32,944 nucleotides of DNA, taken from Heterobasidion occidentale. Lineage: Eukaryota; Basidiomycota; Agaricomycetes; Russulales; Bondarzewiaceae. The notes beneath the pieces are model-generated. The model was not told where the DNA came from, made no database searches, and saw only the letters and a list, made by a program, of their open reading frames with translations. Position 1 is the first letter of the stretch; each line of letters begins with the position of its first letter. The translations under genes were made by a program, and so were the position numbers. The DNA lies in assembly GCA_039111635.1 (NCBI GenBank), contig JBCAQO010000103.1, positions 1-32,944 of the forward strand, read 5' to 3'. Shown one piece after another: positions 1 through 11,485 of the stretch.

Positions 1-1176
1 TTGACTCGGAGAGGTTTTTTTCCCTTGTGGCTCGACGGTTCTTTCGTTTACTAGTGTGCATGTTCTCTTCGCTCGGTTTCGGGGAGGCTGTGGGGGACGT
101 GTATCGAGAACAAAATTCCGTGACTGTGCAGTAAGCGGTTGATCAATTATCAAAAGCTTTACAAGCGAACAAGGAGGCGTACCTTGACAAGTACAGCATG
201 TGGCTCGGTTTTGCGGAAGAAGTAAGCAAATTGATATGTGTCTGAATGAAATTGAGCAGATGCCCTCAAGGCTGGTGTAGTATGAGACTTGCCTCCTCGG
301 TGCACATCAACGGTACCCTTCTTTATTTGAGAAGATGCAGTGCCTTGGTCTATGTCGGCCTCTGCGCTCATCTTCGGCACTATCCTATCCATCAAATAAA
401 GTCAGCTCATGACAATGCACAGCTTCACTGCGAGGAATGCTCTGACTTGGGCCTGAGATCAGCAAGGATGTGCTGAAGGACCCTGTCTGACATCCATCCG
501 ATTTGTCGTTCATCGAGATAAAGCTCAATAGGGAATCAGTTCGACCAGTAGCCATTGTCATGACGTACACACTCAACTCACATAGAGCGGTATCACAATG
601 GAGGCGGACACACGCAGATAATACGCATTGCGCGAATGGAACGGCATGATCAGACAGCTCCTAAGATATAGGTCTCGCAGTTAAGCCTGGTATTCCTTCC
701 GATACTAGGCGCGTAGGTGCATTGACCCAAAGTTACTGTGTGAGCGAAGTTTTGAAACATCTTGATTGGTTCGACAATTGATGCACTGACCTGGCCTCGC
801 GATCCAAATTCTCAGACGACGTTACTAGTATTTTAAGAGGCCAGAGTCCTTCAGAATGCGATCGGTACTGAAGCCAGGACAGAATTTATGTTATGTACCG
901 CCTTGACGCGTCGTTGGAGTAAGAGATAGGCTAAGCGCCCGTGCGCGGCCGTGCATTGACGGCTTGATCACAGGTCCCCACGATACATAGCTGTCAACAA
1001 GCCTGAGCCAATTGGTATCCCTCTGTAACCAGTACCTGCGCTGTCTCAACATATGTCGTCCCACTGCAATTTTATTTCTGCGATAGCTTCAACACACAAC
1101 GTACAAAACCGCACAGATGCCACATTGGTTTCCTATCTTACACGTCAAGCGGTATATTTCTGGGATATCTGCACGC
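1..1176. other. Gene-free left flank
   Basis: Short ORFs on both strands lie here, but none shows a recognisable domain or splice-linked coding pattern. The right end holds the 3' flank of the minus-strand dehydrogenase gene. No tRNA, repeat or terminator-like structure could be supported by eye. Confidence 0.5.
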
Positions 1177-2981
1177 CTAGAGAGAATCGGCCGGCACATC
1201 AGGCCCAGAGATGATGGCCTTGATGAGGCTTTTGCCATCTTCAGTCTTTCCGGCCCTTGTAGCCTTGAATGCGGCGACTGCGTCGGTGAATGCGAACCTA
1301 GGAGCACATGAATATTATACCCGTGCAACATACACTGAAGAATAATACCTATGTGTGACCATTGGCTTCAAATTGATTCTACCCTGAGCCGCGAGAGCAA
1401 TGGCGAGTCGATAATCACCAGACTGATGAAGGGAGACGCGTAAGTACCGTCAAATTCCAAAGTTGAAGATAAGGTAACATACTCCATATCGGAATGACCC
1501 TTTGACAGTGATCTCTTTTGAGAGGAACAGTCCGATAGGAACAATGACTTCGGGCTGGCCCATGCCAACCTATACCCTCATGAGCGAGCAAACCTAAGGC
1601 GCCAGAAAATACCGAACCTGAACAAAGGTCCCGCCGATCTTGACGATGAAAAGACCAGTTTGGATCGAGACTTCCGCACCACTCGCGTCGAGCACAAGGT
1701 CTATCGCCTTCTCTCCGCGCTCCTCGATGCCGAGCTGTGCCTTCATCAATGCTGCAGATCTTTTTGAGTACGCTATTTTTGATTCTCCAGATTCCGGAGC
1801 GGGTGGTAGGAATGTCTCCGTAGCAGCATATGTTTTAGCGAACTCCAAGCGGGCAGGGACGATATCCACTGCAACGACGCGTGAGGCACCAAGGGCCTTA
1901 GCTACAGCCATACAGAGGAGCCCGACAGGCCCACAGCCGAAAACAGCAACGGTCTGATTGGGCTTGAATCCAGCCAGAGTGGAAACTGAATGAACGGCTA
2001 CTGCGAGTGGCTCCATCTGATACTTGGCGTCAGATTCCTCTTGCTATGTGTTACAGTCAAAACACTTACCATCGCACCATCCTCGAGAGTTAAATGGTCT
2101 GGAAGAGAATAGACAAGGTCGGCAGGCAAGCGGTAGTATCGGGCCAAGGTCCCATCGTAAGGAGGAGTTGCGGCGAAAGCCACTAAAAGATGAATCAGTT
2201 ACGGTCCGAAATCAGAACGGTGATTGAGACTACTACTTACTATCGGCGCACAGCTACGGGATGCGAGGTGTCACGGCCTTGTCAGTTACAACAGATAAAC
2301 AATAAAGTGAAGTCAAAATACCTGGTAGCGACCGCTCTTGCAGTCATCACAGGTGCGACATGATGCGCCAGGCTCCATAGCCACTCGGTCTCCTATCTTG
2401 ACCCTCGTCACCTTCTTGCCAACTGAAGAGACCACAGTCAGGAGGAATACCATGATGACTTCTGCGGTCGTGTGCGTTACCTTTGTTGATTCCCGAGGAT
2501 TCGTGTCCAAGGACCTAAGGGACCACCAGTTAATTAAATCCGAAGACGTCTTACTGATAAATCGCAAATCACCATGGGGTTGTCGACAACGAAATCACCA
2601 ATGCGCCCATGAACCAGGTAGTGAACCTAACAGGATCACGTATAAATAGGACCATTAAATAGTATTGGGCAGGAGCGCACATCAGATCCGCATATGCCTA
2701 GCCACAACAAGCTTCAATGTATGGTTCTGATAAAGTGGTCGAGATACTTTACCAGTCTTCTTGACTTCGACGAGCACCTCGTCGTCCTTGACTGTGAATT
2801 ATGATGCCTGAGCTGGTAGTACGAGCGGATCAGGAAGTGATTGACATACTCTCTGGGATGGGCCGCTCCTCATAGGTGACCTGTTCAAACGACAGGATTG
2901 ATGAATACGACGATAGAGTTTCGGGGACGCTTTCCGTACCTTTTCAATGCCTTGAAGTACAAATGATGGGTTGGATGTCAT
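1177..2981 (-). CDS. Zinc-dependent xylitol (D-xylulose reductase) / sorbitol dehydrogenase
   Basis: This is a medium-chain zinc alcohol dehydrogenase of the polyol dehydrogenase group, which oxidises xylitol or sorbitol with NAD+ in the cytosol; in fungi it serves the pentose catabolic pathway. Spliced reading starts with MTSNPSFVLQGIEKV and runs through about eleven exons in a consistent frame. Visible landmarks are GICGSDVH (catalytic Zn cysteine), GHESSG (zinc signature), the Cys-rich structural zinc loop CRTCDDCKSGRYQLC, and the Rossmann motif GCGPVGLLCMAVAKALGA followed by VVAVD, whose acidic residue suggests NAD+ preference. The end reads IISGPDVPADSL and stop. The ATG at 2981 is chosen because its peptide matches the family N-terminus and splices cleanly onto TYEERPIPE. 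Introns are short and GT-AG. It is divergent from MET6. Xylitol versus sorbitol specificity cannot be decided from the sequence. Confidence 0.88.
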
Positions 2982-3590
2982 GTTGGGTGAACGATGGGAA
3001 AGGGGTGGTCTACGACAGGGACTTGGGCCTTTATATTGAAGTGCACGGGAAGCCCGGACCGTGGTAGAATTGGGAAAGACTGGCAGCCTGGGCCTGGCTC
3101 ATCTGATACAGTGATACTCCACGAGGAACAGCGTGCACATAAAGAGGATGGATATTAAGTCTCTTGAGAGCCCAGTCATTTCAGCCTTCCTGAAAGCCTC
3201 GAAGTGTAGCACAGATACGATTGTGATACTGAAACACTCACCATGATCATAGGCTCAGATGCCGCTCACCCTTCCTTCACTGTCCACTCGGTAGACACCA
3301 AAAACAGCCGTTCTCAACTGAATCTCCGTAGATGCCTTACACGACATGACACGCCTCTGTAGATATGCAATATGGATGTCTGTGGGGAAAGCGGTTGGGC
3401 TAAGGTTGATCGGTTCGAGTTCGGGATCGATTGACATGATGCAAAGATGAGGTGATAAGATGAAAGGTTCGGTTCTTCGGCAGCATCCGCCAGCGCTAAA
3501 TTCTGAGTATTTGTAGCACCATCTCAGCTCGCACAGAATTTACCCTTAACCACCATCTCCCCCTTTCACCACACCTCTAAAATTTTCAGA
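2982..3590. promoter_or_regulatory. Divergent intergenic region between the dehydrogenase and MET6
   Basis: About 610 bp separate two start codons that face away from each other, so both promoters must lie here. The last 60 bases before the MET6 ATG are pyrimidine-rich, as is common before strongly expressed fungal genes. A 60-codon minus-strand ORF lies inside (3255-3437). No specific factor site is claimed. Confidence 0.5.
3255..3437 (-). CDS. Small ORF of unknown function, possibly spurious
   Basis: An ATG-initiated 60-codon ORF begins MSIDPELEPINLSPTAF and ends GRVSGI before a stop. Its composition looks more protein-like than most shadow ORFs nearby, and it sits on the dehydrogenase strand about 270 bp upstream of that gene's ATG. 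I recognise no domain and could not link it by splicing to the dehydrogenase frame. It could be a separate small gene, the remnant of one, an upstream ORF in a long leader, or chance. Confidence 0.15.
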   Translation of the reverse strand: MSIDPELEPINLSPTAFPTDIHIAYLQRRVMSCKASTEIQLRTAVFGVYRVDSEGRVSGI

Positions 3591-6224
3591 ATGGTCTCTT
3601 CCAGCGTTCTCGGTTTCCCTCGCATTGGTATGATTTTTCTGCGCTGAAAATTATTCTCGATGTTAATCATCGATGCCTTGCAAAGGTGCCAATCGCGAGG
3701 TGAAAAAGGCCGTCGAGGCTTACTGGGCAGGCAAAATTTCTGCCGATCAGCTCACGCAGGCTGCGGCTGACGTGAAGAAGACCAACTGGCAGAGCGTCAA
3801 GTCTAAGGGCGTTGACTTTGTTCCGAGGTTCGTTACTCCTAAGATCTCCTTGTTTTGACGCTTTTTCTGAGCGATCGATTGTAGTGGCGAGTTTTCGCTC
3901 TACGATCACGTTCTCGACCACTCGGCGGCCTTCAACGTCATCCCCAAGCGCTACGTTGGCCAGGGTCTTTCTCCCTTGGATGTCTACTTTGCTATGGGTC
4001 GTGGCCGTCAGGCTGATGGCGTTGATGTCCCTGCTTCGGAGATGAAGAAGTGGTAAGCGAACTTCCTCCACCATTCCGTCTTGAACACGATGCTGAGATT
4101 TTTGATAGGTTTGATTCTAACTACCACTTTGTCGTACCTGAGTTCTCGGGTGAGACTGAGTTCAAGCTGAACTTCAACAAGGCTGTTGAGGAGTACAAGG
4201 AGGCGAAGGCTCTCGGTGTCGAGACTCGCCCCGTCGTCTTGGGCCCTGTTTCTTTCCTCGTTCTCGGCAAGTCGTCCAAGGAGGCCAAGCCCGGATTCCA
4301 GCCCATCTCTCTTCTTCCCAAGCTCCTACCCGTCTATAAGCAGCTTTTGGCTGATCTCAAGGCTGCGGGCGCTGAGTGGGTCCAGGTCGATGAGCCCATT
4401 CTCGTCCTCGACAAGTCTGCTACTCTTGAGAAGGAGTTCATCTCAGCATACACCGAACTTGCCCCTGTCGCCCCAAAGATTCTGCTTACGACTTACTTTG
4501 GACGCCTTGACACTAACGTGAAGTTTGTCGCCAAGCTCCCCATCGATGGTCTTCACATCGATCTTGATCGTGCCCCCGCTCAGCTCGAGGACGTCTTGGC
4601 CGCCATCAAGCGTACTAACATAGTTCTTTCCCTCGGTGTTGTCTCCGGCCGTAACGTCTGGAAGACCGACTTCCAGGCCGCTCTCAAGCTCGGTCAGAAG
4701 GCTGTTGAGGCTATTGGTCAGGATCGTGTCATCATCGCCACTTCCTCCTCCTCCTTCACACTCCTGTCACCCTCGAGAACGAGAAAAAACTGACCGAGGA
4801 GCAGAAGGACTGGTTCTCGTTCGCTTTGGAGAAGGCTGCTGAGGTTTCCACCATCGCGAAGGCTCTTGCTGGCTCTCAGGATGCTGAGGTTACCAAGGCC
4901 GTCGAGGCCAACAAAACCTCCATTGCCAAGCGCCGTGAATTTGAGCGTACTTCGGACGACGCTGTTCGCAAGCGGGTTGCCGCGATTACCCCCGATATGC
5001 TCGAGCGCAAGAGCCCCTTCGCCGTCCGCCAGCAGGTGCAGAAGAAGCATCTTGACCTCCCGAAGTTCCCTACGACCACCATCGGGTCTTTCCCTGTGAG
5101 GCTTCTTGCCTCCGCTTTGCAAACGCGGTGTACTGACTATCTCTCCAGCAAACCAAGGAAATCCGGGCTGCTCGTGCCAAGTTTACCAAGGGTGAGATCA
5201 CGCAGGAGCAGTATGAGGACTTCCTCAAGAAAGAGATCGAGAGTGTCGTCCGCTTCCAGGAGCGCATCGGTCTTGACCTCCTCGTCCACGGCGAACCTGA
5301 GCGTAACGACATGGTGCAGTACTTCGGTGAACAGCTCAACGGCTTCGTCTTCACCCAGAATGGTTGGGTTCAGAGCTACGGTTCCCGGTTCGTAAAATAT
5401 CTATTCGTGAAGCCGTCTACCATATTAAGTTCTTGGTTTGTAGCTACGTCCGTCCTCCCATCATTGTTTCGGACGTCAGCCGCCCTGGTCCCATCACCGT
5501 CAAGTGGAGTAGCTACGCTCAGAGCGTCACGAAGAGCCCGATGAAGGGTATGCTGACTGGACCTGTCACCATTCTGAATTGGTCTTTCCCTCGCGCGGAT
5601 GTCTCCCGTGAGCTTCAGTCCAAGCAGCTCGCTCTTGCTCTCCGCGACGAGGTCGTCGATCTTGAGAAGGCCGGCATCCACGCCATCCAGGTCGATGAGC
5701 CCGCCATCCGTGAAGGCCTTCCTCTCCGCCGCGTTGACTGGGACAACTACCTCAAGTGGGCCGTTGACTCGTTCAAGCTCGCCACCGCCGGCGTCACCGA
5801 TGCTCTCCAGACCCACTCTCACTTCTGCTACTCCGACTTTGACGACATCTTCCCCTCCATCCAGCGCCTTGACGCTGACGTCATCTCGATCGAGGCGTCG
5901 AAGAGCGATCTCAAGCTCTTGGACACTTTCAAGCAGTACGGTTACTCCAACCAGATCGGCCCCGGCGTCTACGACATCCACTCCCCCCGTGTTCCCGGAG
6001 ATCAGGAGATCCGTGACCGTCTCCAGGCCATGCTCAAGACCCTCCCCGACTCTCTCGTGTTTGTCAACCCCGTTCGTCTCCTTCACCTTGTTCATCAAAT
6101 CCCTCCACTGATCTCGTTTTCCCTTTAGGACTGCGGCTTGAAGACTCGTGGCTGGAAGGAAACCGAGGCCTCCCTCGCTAACCTCGTCTCCGCCGCCCGC
6201 TGGGCCCGCGAGACCTACGCCTGA
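3591..6224 (+). CDS. MET6: Cobalamin-independent methionine synthase (frame broken by one base)
   Basis: This enzyme transfers the methyl group of methyltetrahydrofolate polyglutamate to homocysteine, the last step of methionine synthesis. Seven exons (introns 3628-3685, 3828-3884, 4053-4108, 5096-5148, 5388-5443, 6072-6128) give about 765 residues, the usual length for the family. The N-terminal barrel starts [20 protein letters not shown]. The C-terminal catalytic barrel carries the zinc ligands in [10 protein letters not shown] (His-x-Cys) and DCGLKTRGW (Cys), with [13 protein letters not shown] between them. The ATG follows a pyrimidine-rich leader and gives the conserved N-terminus. The frame shifts inside a TCC run at 4743-4756: upstream reads ATSSS, while the conserved [14 protein letters not shown] continues in another frame. 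One extra base would restore it, and no intron explains it. Sequencing or assembly error is likeliest. The gene is divergent from the dehydrogenase. Confidence 0.96.
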
Positions 6225-6791
6225 ACGGCATCTCCTTGCGCTTCAACAGCGTCCACATTTTGGTTAACTTATCAGACAGCTCTCAACAGAACAGCAGCTG
6301 CTGTGTCTTGACCTTGGGTGGTAGTTGCGGCGAGATGATGATTCGGTCCATTCGGGTGGCCACTTATCGGTGCTTGCGGGGACCAGAGAAAATTGCTTGG
6401 CTAGTTATGCTTATGCTGCGCGGGTTCCCGACTCGTCGCGTCCTGCGGTGGGAGCGAGGAGGCAGGCGGCGTCGTCGGGCGCGCATGTCGTTCAGCGTGG
6501 TGCGGTCGTATTTGCGTAGCAGTGTCCGGATTTCAACAATCCACAGAAGTATCCCCCAATAAACTGTATTGCATGTTTGCTTTTTTGAAAATCATCCAAC
6601 CAACGTTCCGTGTGTGTTCTAGTACATACGAGGATAATACAACAGTCGTGAATAGGCAGAGGTAGAATAACAGAAGCAGCGACGCCGGGAGCCAGTCCAG
6701 AGAGCTTCTACCGCTGATAGATGACGGCACTAGATATCGCACAGGTAACGTACAATAAGATCGACCGACGCAACGTCGGCACACGTCAGCG
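6225..6791. other. Convergent intergenic region (3' ends of MET6 and the DUF2985 gene)
   Basis: Both neighbouring genes end towards this 567 bp stretch, so it should hold both 3' UTRs. The small ORFs here have no recognisable product. No repeat or RNA gene was seen. Confidence 0.5.
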
Positions 6792-9516
6792 TCAGCGCGG
6801 CGGCACCACCATCTCCTCCTCGATATATATCGATGGCGTGTGGGTGCCCGCGCGCACATGGGCGTGCTCGCGGCCGTCGCGGCCGTCCTCGCTGCACTCG
6901 ACCGTGCTCGCGACGTCGACGCTCGCGCGCCGCGCCCCCTTTTCGTCCAGGCCGTCGGTCGACGTCGACGCGCGCGGCGGCTTCTCACGGGAGCCGACCC
7001 GGCTCACGGACGGCGGCAGCAGCAGCTGGCCGCCCTCACCCTCGCCGGCGCCGCCTTCCTCGTCGTCGTCCCCGTCCCCGTCCCCGTCCTCCCTCGCGCG
7101 CGCGCGTCCGTTCTGCGCGGGGGGCGGGTACTCACCGCTCCGCTCGCTCTTCGCGCCCGGCGCGTCCGCATCCGCGGCGGCCCCGGCCCCGACGCCGTTC
7201 GCCTCGGCGGCGGCGGCGGCGCGTCTGCTCCCGTGCCTCCCCGCGCGCTTGTCTCCGTCCATCGCGAGCGCGGCGCGCAGGCAGCTCTCGACGCGCGCGG
7301 TGCGCTTCGTCTGCTGCCCGCCGCGCCAGATGAACACGCCGGAGAAGATGCCGCAGAGGAAGCTGAGGGGGATGAGGATCCCCGTCGTCCACGCGGGCCG
7401 CTCGAACCTGCGGTGGGGCGAGGGTGCGAGGACGTCGATGTTGGCGTTAGTTGTTATGGCGCGGGGCGTGCGAGTGCAGGTGTGCTTACCGGTTGAGGCC
7501 CCACTGGACGCCGCAGAGGCAGATCTGGGGCGCGCGCGTCGGTTAGCTCGTGTCATTTCTTCAGCGTGACGTTAGTCATGAATTTTGGACGCACCTGGAA
7601 TATGGAGTTGCCGTCGTTGAGGCAGCAGATCAACAGCGCCTTGCTGCAAGAGGAGCGGATCGGTCAGCAGTCAACGCGTGCGCAGCGGCGAGACTCACTT
7701 TATAGGGAACGCCTGCACGAGGGCGGTGGCATGAGTTGGATGGCTGTGAGAGCGGCATGGGGGACGGAAAGGAGACGTACGCGATGCGTCTCCGTGCCGT
7801 GCGGGCGGTACCACGTTTGCGACCTCATGAACTTCTGCTGCTCTGGAGGTGGGGCGGCCGGCTCAGAGAGCGAGAAAAAAAACGGCGGATTCGGGCGGGG
7901 TGCTCACGGTAGTGCAGGTCGGCCTGCTCCTCCTCGGTGAGGACGTGGACGTAGTTGGGGTCGTAGATCGGATCGGGCAGGTCGTCCGGGTCGAAGAGCT
8001 CCGGGAGGCCGTGCTGCTTGCGCAGGAGGCGGGTGCGGCGCTTGTAGCGCCATATTTTGTAAACACCTATCAATGCACGGCCGTCAGCGTCCCGTACCGG
8101 AAGCTCGGTCGAGAAACACCGACGGTATGTGTCTGTCACGCGCCACGGTATGAGGCCCAGGCCGGTGACGCAGAACAGCCCTGAGAGGGGCGTTCGGATC
8201 AGAGAAAGAGAAAGGGCGAGTGCGTGGGTGGGCGCGCGGGCTCACCGCACTCTATCTGGGAGGAGACCTCCACCCAGAATCCTTGGGTATTCGCGTTATG
8301 AAAGTTGATGATCTTGAGCAAGAATATCACGATAGCAGCGCCCCAAAAGACTGCGGTTCGGGCGTCGTCAGAACAGTGAATGGGGCACCGAGCGCGCGCG
8401 CTGCGCACTCACCAACGAGGAAACCGTAGATGCCGGCGATGACCTGTGCCACCACAAAGCGATGAGGGGGGGTGAGATAACGGGCCGAAGGGAGGCATGC
8501 TTACACCGATCGCTGGTGAAGGCAGGTCAGCGGGGGCCGAGGACGGGAGAGGGGCGAGAGGGGGTACGCACGGGTCTTGAGAAAGGCCCAGACGCCCTGG
8601 AGAATGCGGCGGAAGCGGGCGCGGCGTGTGAGGACGTCCTCGACGTGGCGGTCGAGTTCGTCGTCGTCGCCCGCTGCGGATGCGGTCTCTGCATCTTGGG
8701 GGCGCTCGGGCAAGACGAGAACGGGCTTGCGGGAGTAGAAGGACAGAGGGGGGCTAGACACAGGGGTCGGTGCATCAGAGGGTGTGGAGACTGTGAGGGA
8801 ACGTACATGAGGATGGCGTTGGCGGTGTTGGCGAGGGTGGAGACGGTGGCAACCTGGGGATCTGCGGGCGGTGCATATGAGTGATGATATCATACAGCTG
8901 AACTGATCGCGAGCCGTTTGGGACATGACGTACCGACGACGTCGAGGTGCTCTACGATATCGTCCGTGTGGTGCTCGTCGTCGACCATGTTGGCCTCCGC
9001 ATTGTCGTGGGGGAGGCTGAGGGCAGAGCCGACATGGCCAAGGGGGCGAGAGTCATGGACGATGACGCTGGCGGTGGGGCCCTCGAGGCGGACGCTAGAC
9101 TCGGAGGGCGACTGTGGGCGGGGAGAGGTCTGCGAGGAGAAGAGGGAGGAAAGGGCGGTGCGTCTTGCGGCAGGGTCTGTGTGGGTGGACAGGAGCCTGA
9201 TGGACGACTGCTGGACATATTGGGACACTCTGCTCGCGCTGGTTGCAGAGCCGCGGGTGCGGCGCAGGGGAACAGTGAGCGCGGGCTGGTCACGGGCGGG
9301 GTCTGCGTCTGCGTCGGCGTCGGCGTCGGCGTCGCTGAAGGCGGAGTCGTTGTAGGTGGAAAAGTCTGGAGAGAGGGAGAGGGAGAGGGCGGCGGCATCG
9401 GACCGGGCGCGCGGGCGGGAGCTGGGAGAGTCTGGGGAGGAGGGGAGGGAGAGGACTGCGGGATCTGCGTCGCGCAAGGTGGAATAACCACGTCTGCGGA
9501 CGCGTACAGAGGGCAT
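6792..9516 (-). CDS. DUF2985-type multi-pass membrane protein, function unknown
   Basis: About ten short exons join into one frame. The N-terminal 195 residues (9516-8934) are low-complexity, Ser/Pro-rich, probably disordered and cytosolic, with an Asp-Ala repeat. The membrane core follows: VIAGIYGFLV, FWGAAIVIFLLKIINFHN, GFWVEVSSQIECG joined to LFCVTGLGLIPWR, a charged loop with GLPELFDPDDLPDPIYDPNY, SQTWYRPHGTETHRAFPI, ALLICCLNDGNSIFQ, GVQWGLNRFERPAWTTG and a last hydrophobic segment ILIPLSFLCGIFSGVFIW. The Trp-Val-Glu, LIPWR and RPxWTTG motifs match my memory of fungal DUF2985 proteins. The C-terminal tail (about 190 residues) is Ala/Arg-rich with an acidic Asp-Gly-Glu run, ending before the stop at 6792-6794. 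The start at 9516 is the first ATG compatible with the short divergent promoter; two upstream in-frame ATGs are possible. No function is known to me. Confidence 0.75.
9305..9334. repeat. Hexanucleotide microsatellite within the DUF2985 gene
   Basis: Five units of GCGTCK (GCGTCT once, then GCGTCG four times) lie in frame in exon 1 and encode alternating Asp-Ala on the minus strand. Copy number could vary between strains without breaking the frame. Confidence 0.85.
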
Positions 9517-9634
9517 GGCGGGCACTCGCAGGTCTAGCGGCAGGACATCATGCAGCAGCGCAGACGGCCAGCCAGGGCAGCAGGCGGCCGAGGCCAAACG
9601 CACGTGCCTCGTCCTCCTCCCCCCGCCCGCTATC
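9517..9634. promoter_or_regulatory. Compact bidirectional promoter (DUF2985 gene / PHAF1-like gene)
   Basis: Only 118 bp separate two divergent ATGs (9516 minus, 9635 plus), so the two genes must share or overlap promoter elements and have short leaders. A pyrimidine-rich run lies just upstream of the plus-strand ATG. No TATA box is evident. Confidence 0.6.
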
Positions 9635-11243
9635 ATGTTCTCTGCCCTCGATCTCGACATCAGGCCCGGCGACGGCCTCGGCATATTCACCCTCGGTGCG
9701 TCAACCTCCCATCCCGCCCCGCCTCTCTCCCCAACCCCCCTTGTTCTCGTCTTCAGGCTCCTCGCTCTGGACCGTCCTCGACGTCCTCCGCACCCACCAG
9801 CACACCTTCCCCCAGATCGACCTCAAGTACGACCCAGACTCCCCCACGACCCCCATCATCCTCCACGCCCGCCCCCACCTCGACCTCCTCTTCTCCGCCA
9901 TCCACCAGCGCCTCCACACCATCTCCATCCGCCGCCTCCGCGACCCACACCGCCCCCTCACCATCCGCTACAAGAACGCCGTCCTCTCCTCCACAGACAA
10001 CGACCTCCGCCGCGTCGGCGTCAGTCGCGCATTCGGCCCCACCTACCCCGGCCCAGACCTCCGCTACCCCGGCATTTCCTTCAGCTTCGACGACGAGGGC
10101 CTGTCTGACGCCTTGCCCCCGCCCTCTAATGTCCCTGAGGGTCGCATGCAGGAGGTAAAGCGCATCCTCATCGCCCAGACCAGCCCCATGGACGACGGCG
10201 CAGAGCGCGACGCCCTCGGCGAGGTCGACATCTGTCCCGCCATGCACGGTGAGCTCGCCCAAGCCACTCTCAAGGTTCGTCTCCCCACGTCATCCTTCCC
10301 TTTCTGGGCACCCACCGACCGCCGCCCGCCTCCTCCAGGTCCACGACGGCGTCGTCCTGCGCTTCTACCCCGCGTCCACGGACCCCGTCCGCGTCCGCCT
10401 CGGCGTCACCACCGCCCAAGACTTGATGTGCGAGCTCGGCCCCCCGCTCAGGACATTCTACAAGGAGGACGACCGCATGGCCATCCATGCCCGCAACCCC
10501 TCCCTCGACGCCCACAGCGACCCCTCCTGTACGTCGCCCTCCTTCTCCACCCGCCCTCGCGCTCACTCCGCCGTCCCCTCAGACTTCTACAACTACTTCC
10601 AGCACGGCATCGACTTCCTCATCTCGGGCACCACCCATGTCGTCAGCAAGATCGTCTTCCACACGAACATCGTGAGCTCTTCCCTCCCGCACCATCACGA
10701 CCCTCTCACCGCCCGCCCGCCCGCAGCCTGGAACGCCGCTCTTCCAGCGGTACAAGCGGTGTCCTTGGCAGATTGAAGGTCGCCCCGAGGACGACGAGGA
10801 CGGTGCGTCTCTTCTCTCGCCGCGCACATGCCTCAGAAGCCCCCAGAAGCCCTCATCCACGTTCACGTTGATCGGCAGATTCACCACCGTGCGTGAGATT
10901 CGACGAACGGGTCAGTGTGCTCCCCCCCACCCCACCGCGGGCTCCCGTCCTTCCCACCCGAGCTGACCGAGGCGCTCTGCCGCCGCCGCACTTGATCAGG
11001 TAGAGACGATCAGCCACTTCCTGTGCCCCGGCCAGACCCCGCCCTCGATGCACTTTAACCGCACGGACGACGAGGACGCGCTGACGCTCCCGAGCCCCAC
11101 CACTCGTTGAGCGCCTTCTCCCTTCTCACCTCCCCTGTGGACCCCCGCTGACCATACGCAATGGCTTAGGATTGCTCGGCTTCGACGGCATCATACTCGA
11201 GGCGACGCAGTCTGCCCAGGTCGTGTCCGTGACGCTCTTTTGA
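9635..11243 (+). CDS. PHAF1 / UPF0183 family protein (C16orf70 homologue)
   Basis: The spliced protein begins MFSALDLDIRPGDGLGIFTL and joins to GSSLWTVLDVLR. Diagnostic family stretches are DDGVVLRFYP-like sequence at about 10340, then FYNYFQHGIDFLISGTTHVV at 10580, KIVFHTNI spliced to PGTPLFQRYKRCPWQIEG, and the terminal GFDGIILEATQSAQVVSVTLF. Vertebrate members (phagosome assembly factor 1) bind phosphoinositides on autophagic membranes; a similar role here is inference from homology. About nine exons join with consistent phases, for example EDDED to DSPPCVRFDER using the acceptor ending at 10876, and VETISHFLCPGQ after the next intron. The frame is intact throughout. It is head-to-head with the DUF2985 gene and tail-to-tail with the nucleotidase. 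Very high GC content makes every other frame open, which explains the many shadow ORFs. Confidence 0.87.
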
Positions 11244-11485
11244 GTCCTCTCTTTTTCCCGTTATACCCCGGCCGTGTGGACGATGGAAGGACTCGCCTGG
11301 GCACGCCTGCATACTCACTATCTGACCTACATCCGTACATGTCTAACTTTGAGAAACCAACCTACATGTGCCTATTGCTATCCGCTGTATGTATATTACT
11401 ACTGTACAATGTACGATGCACAACGCCGCACCCTTGCCTTCCTCGCCCGCGCACCTCTCCGCATTTCCACGCGGTCCCGAGCCCA

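Noticed and set aside
5376..6098. 240-codon minus-strand ORF opposite MET6
   Set aside because: It is antisense to highly conserved MET6 codons, with the usual mirror composition of a strongly codon-biased gene.
6833..7569. Long plus-strand ORFs rich in Arg, Ala and Pro
   Set aside because: They are shadows of the GC-rich, low-complexity C-terminal tail of the minus-strand DUF2985 gene.
9696..10871. 391-codon continuous plus-strand ORF taken as one protein
   Set aside because: It runs through introns and changes from family-like residues to Pro/Arg-rich sequence; the spliced PHAF1-like model explains the region better.
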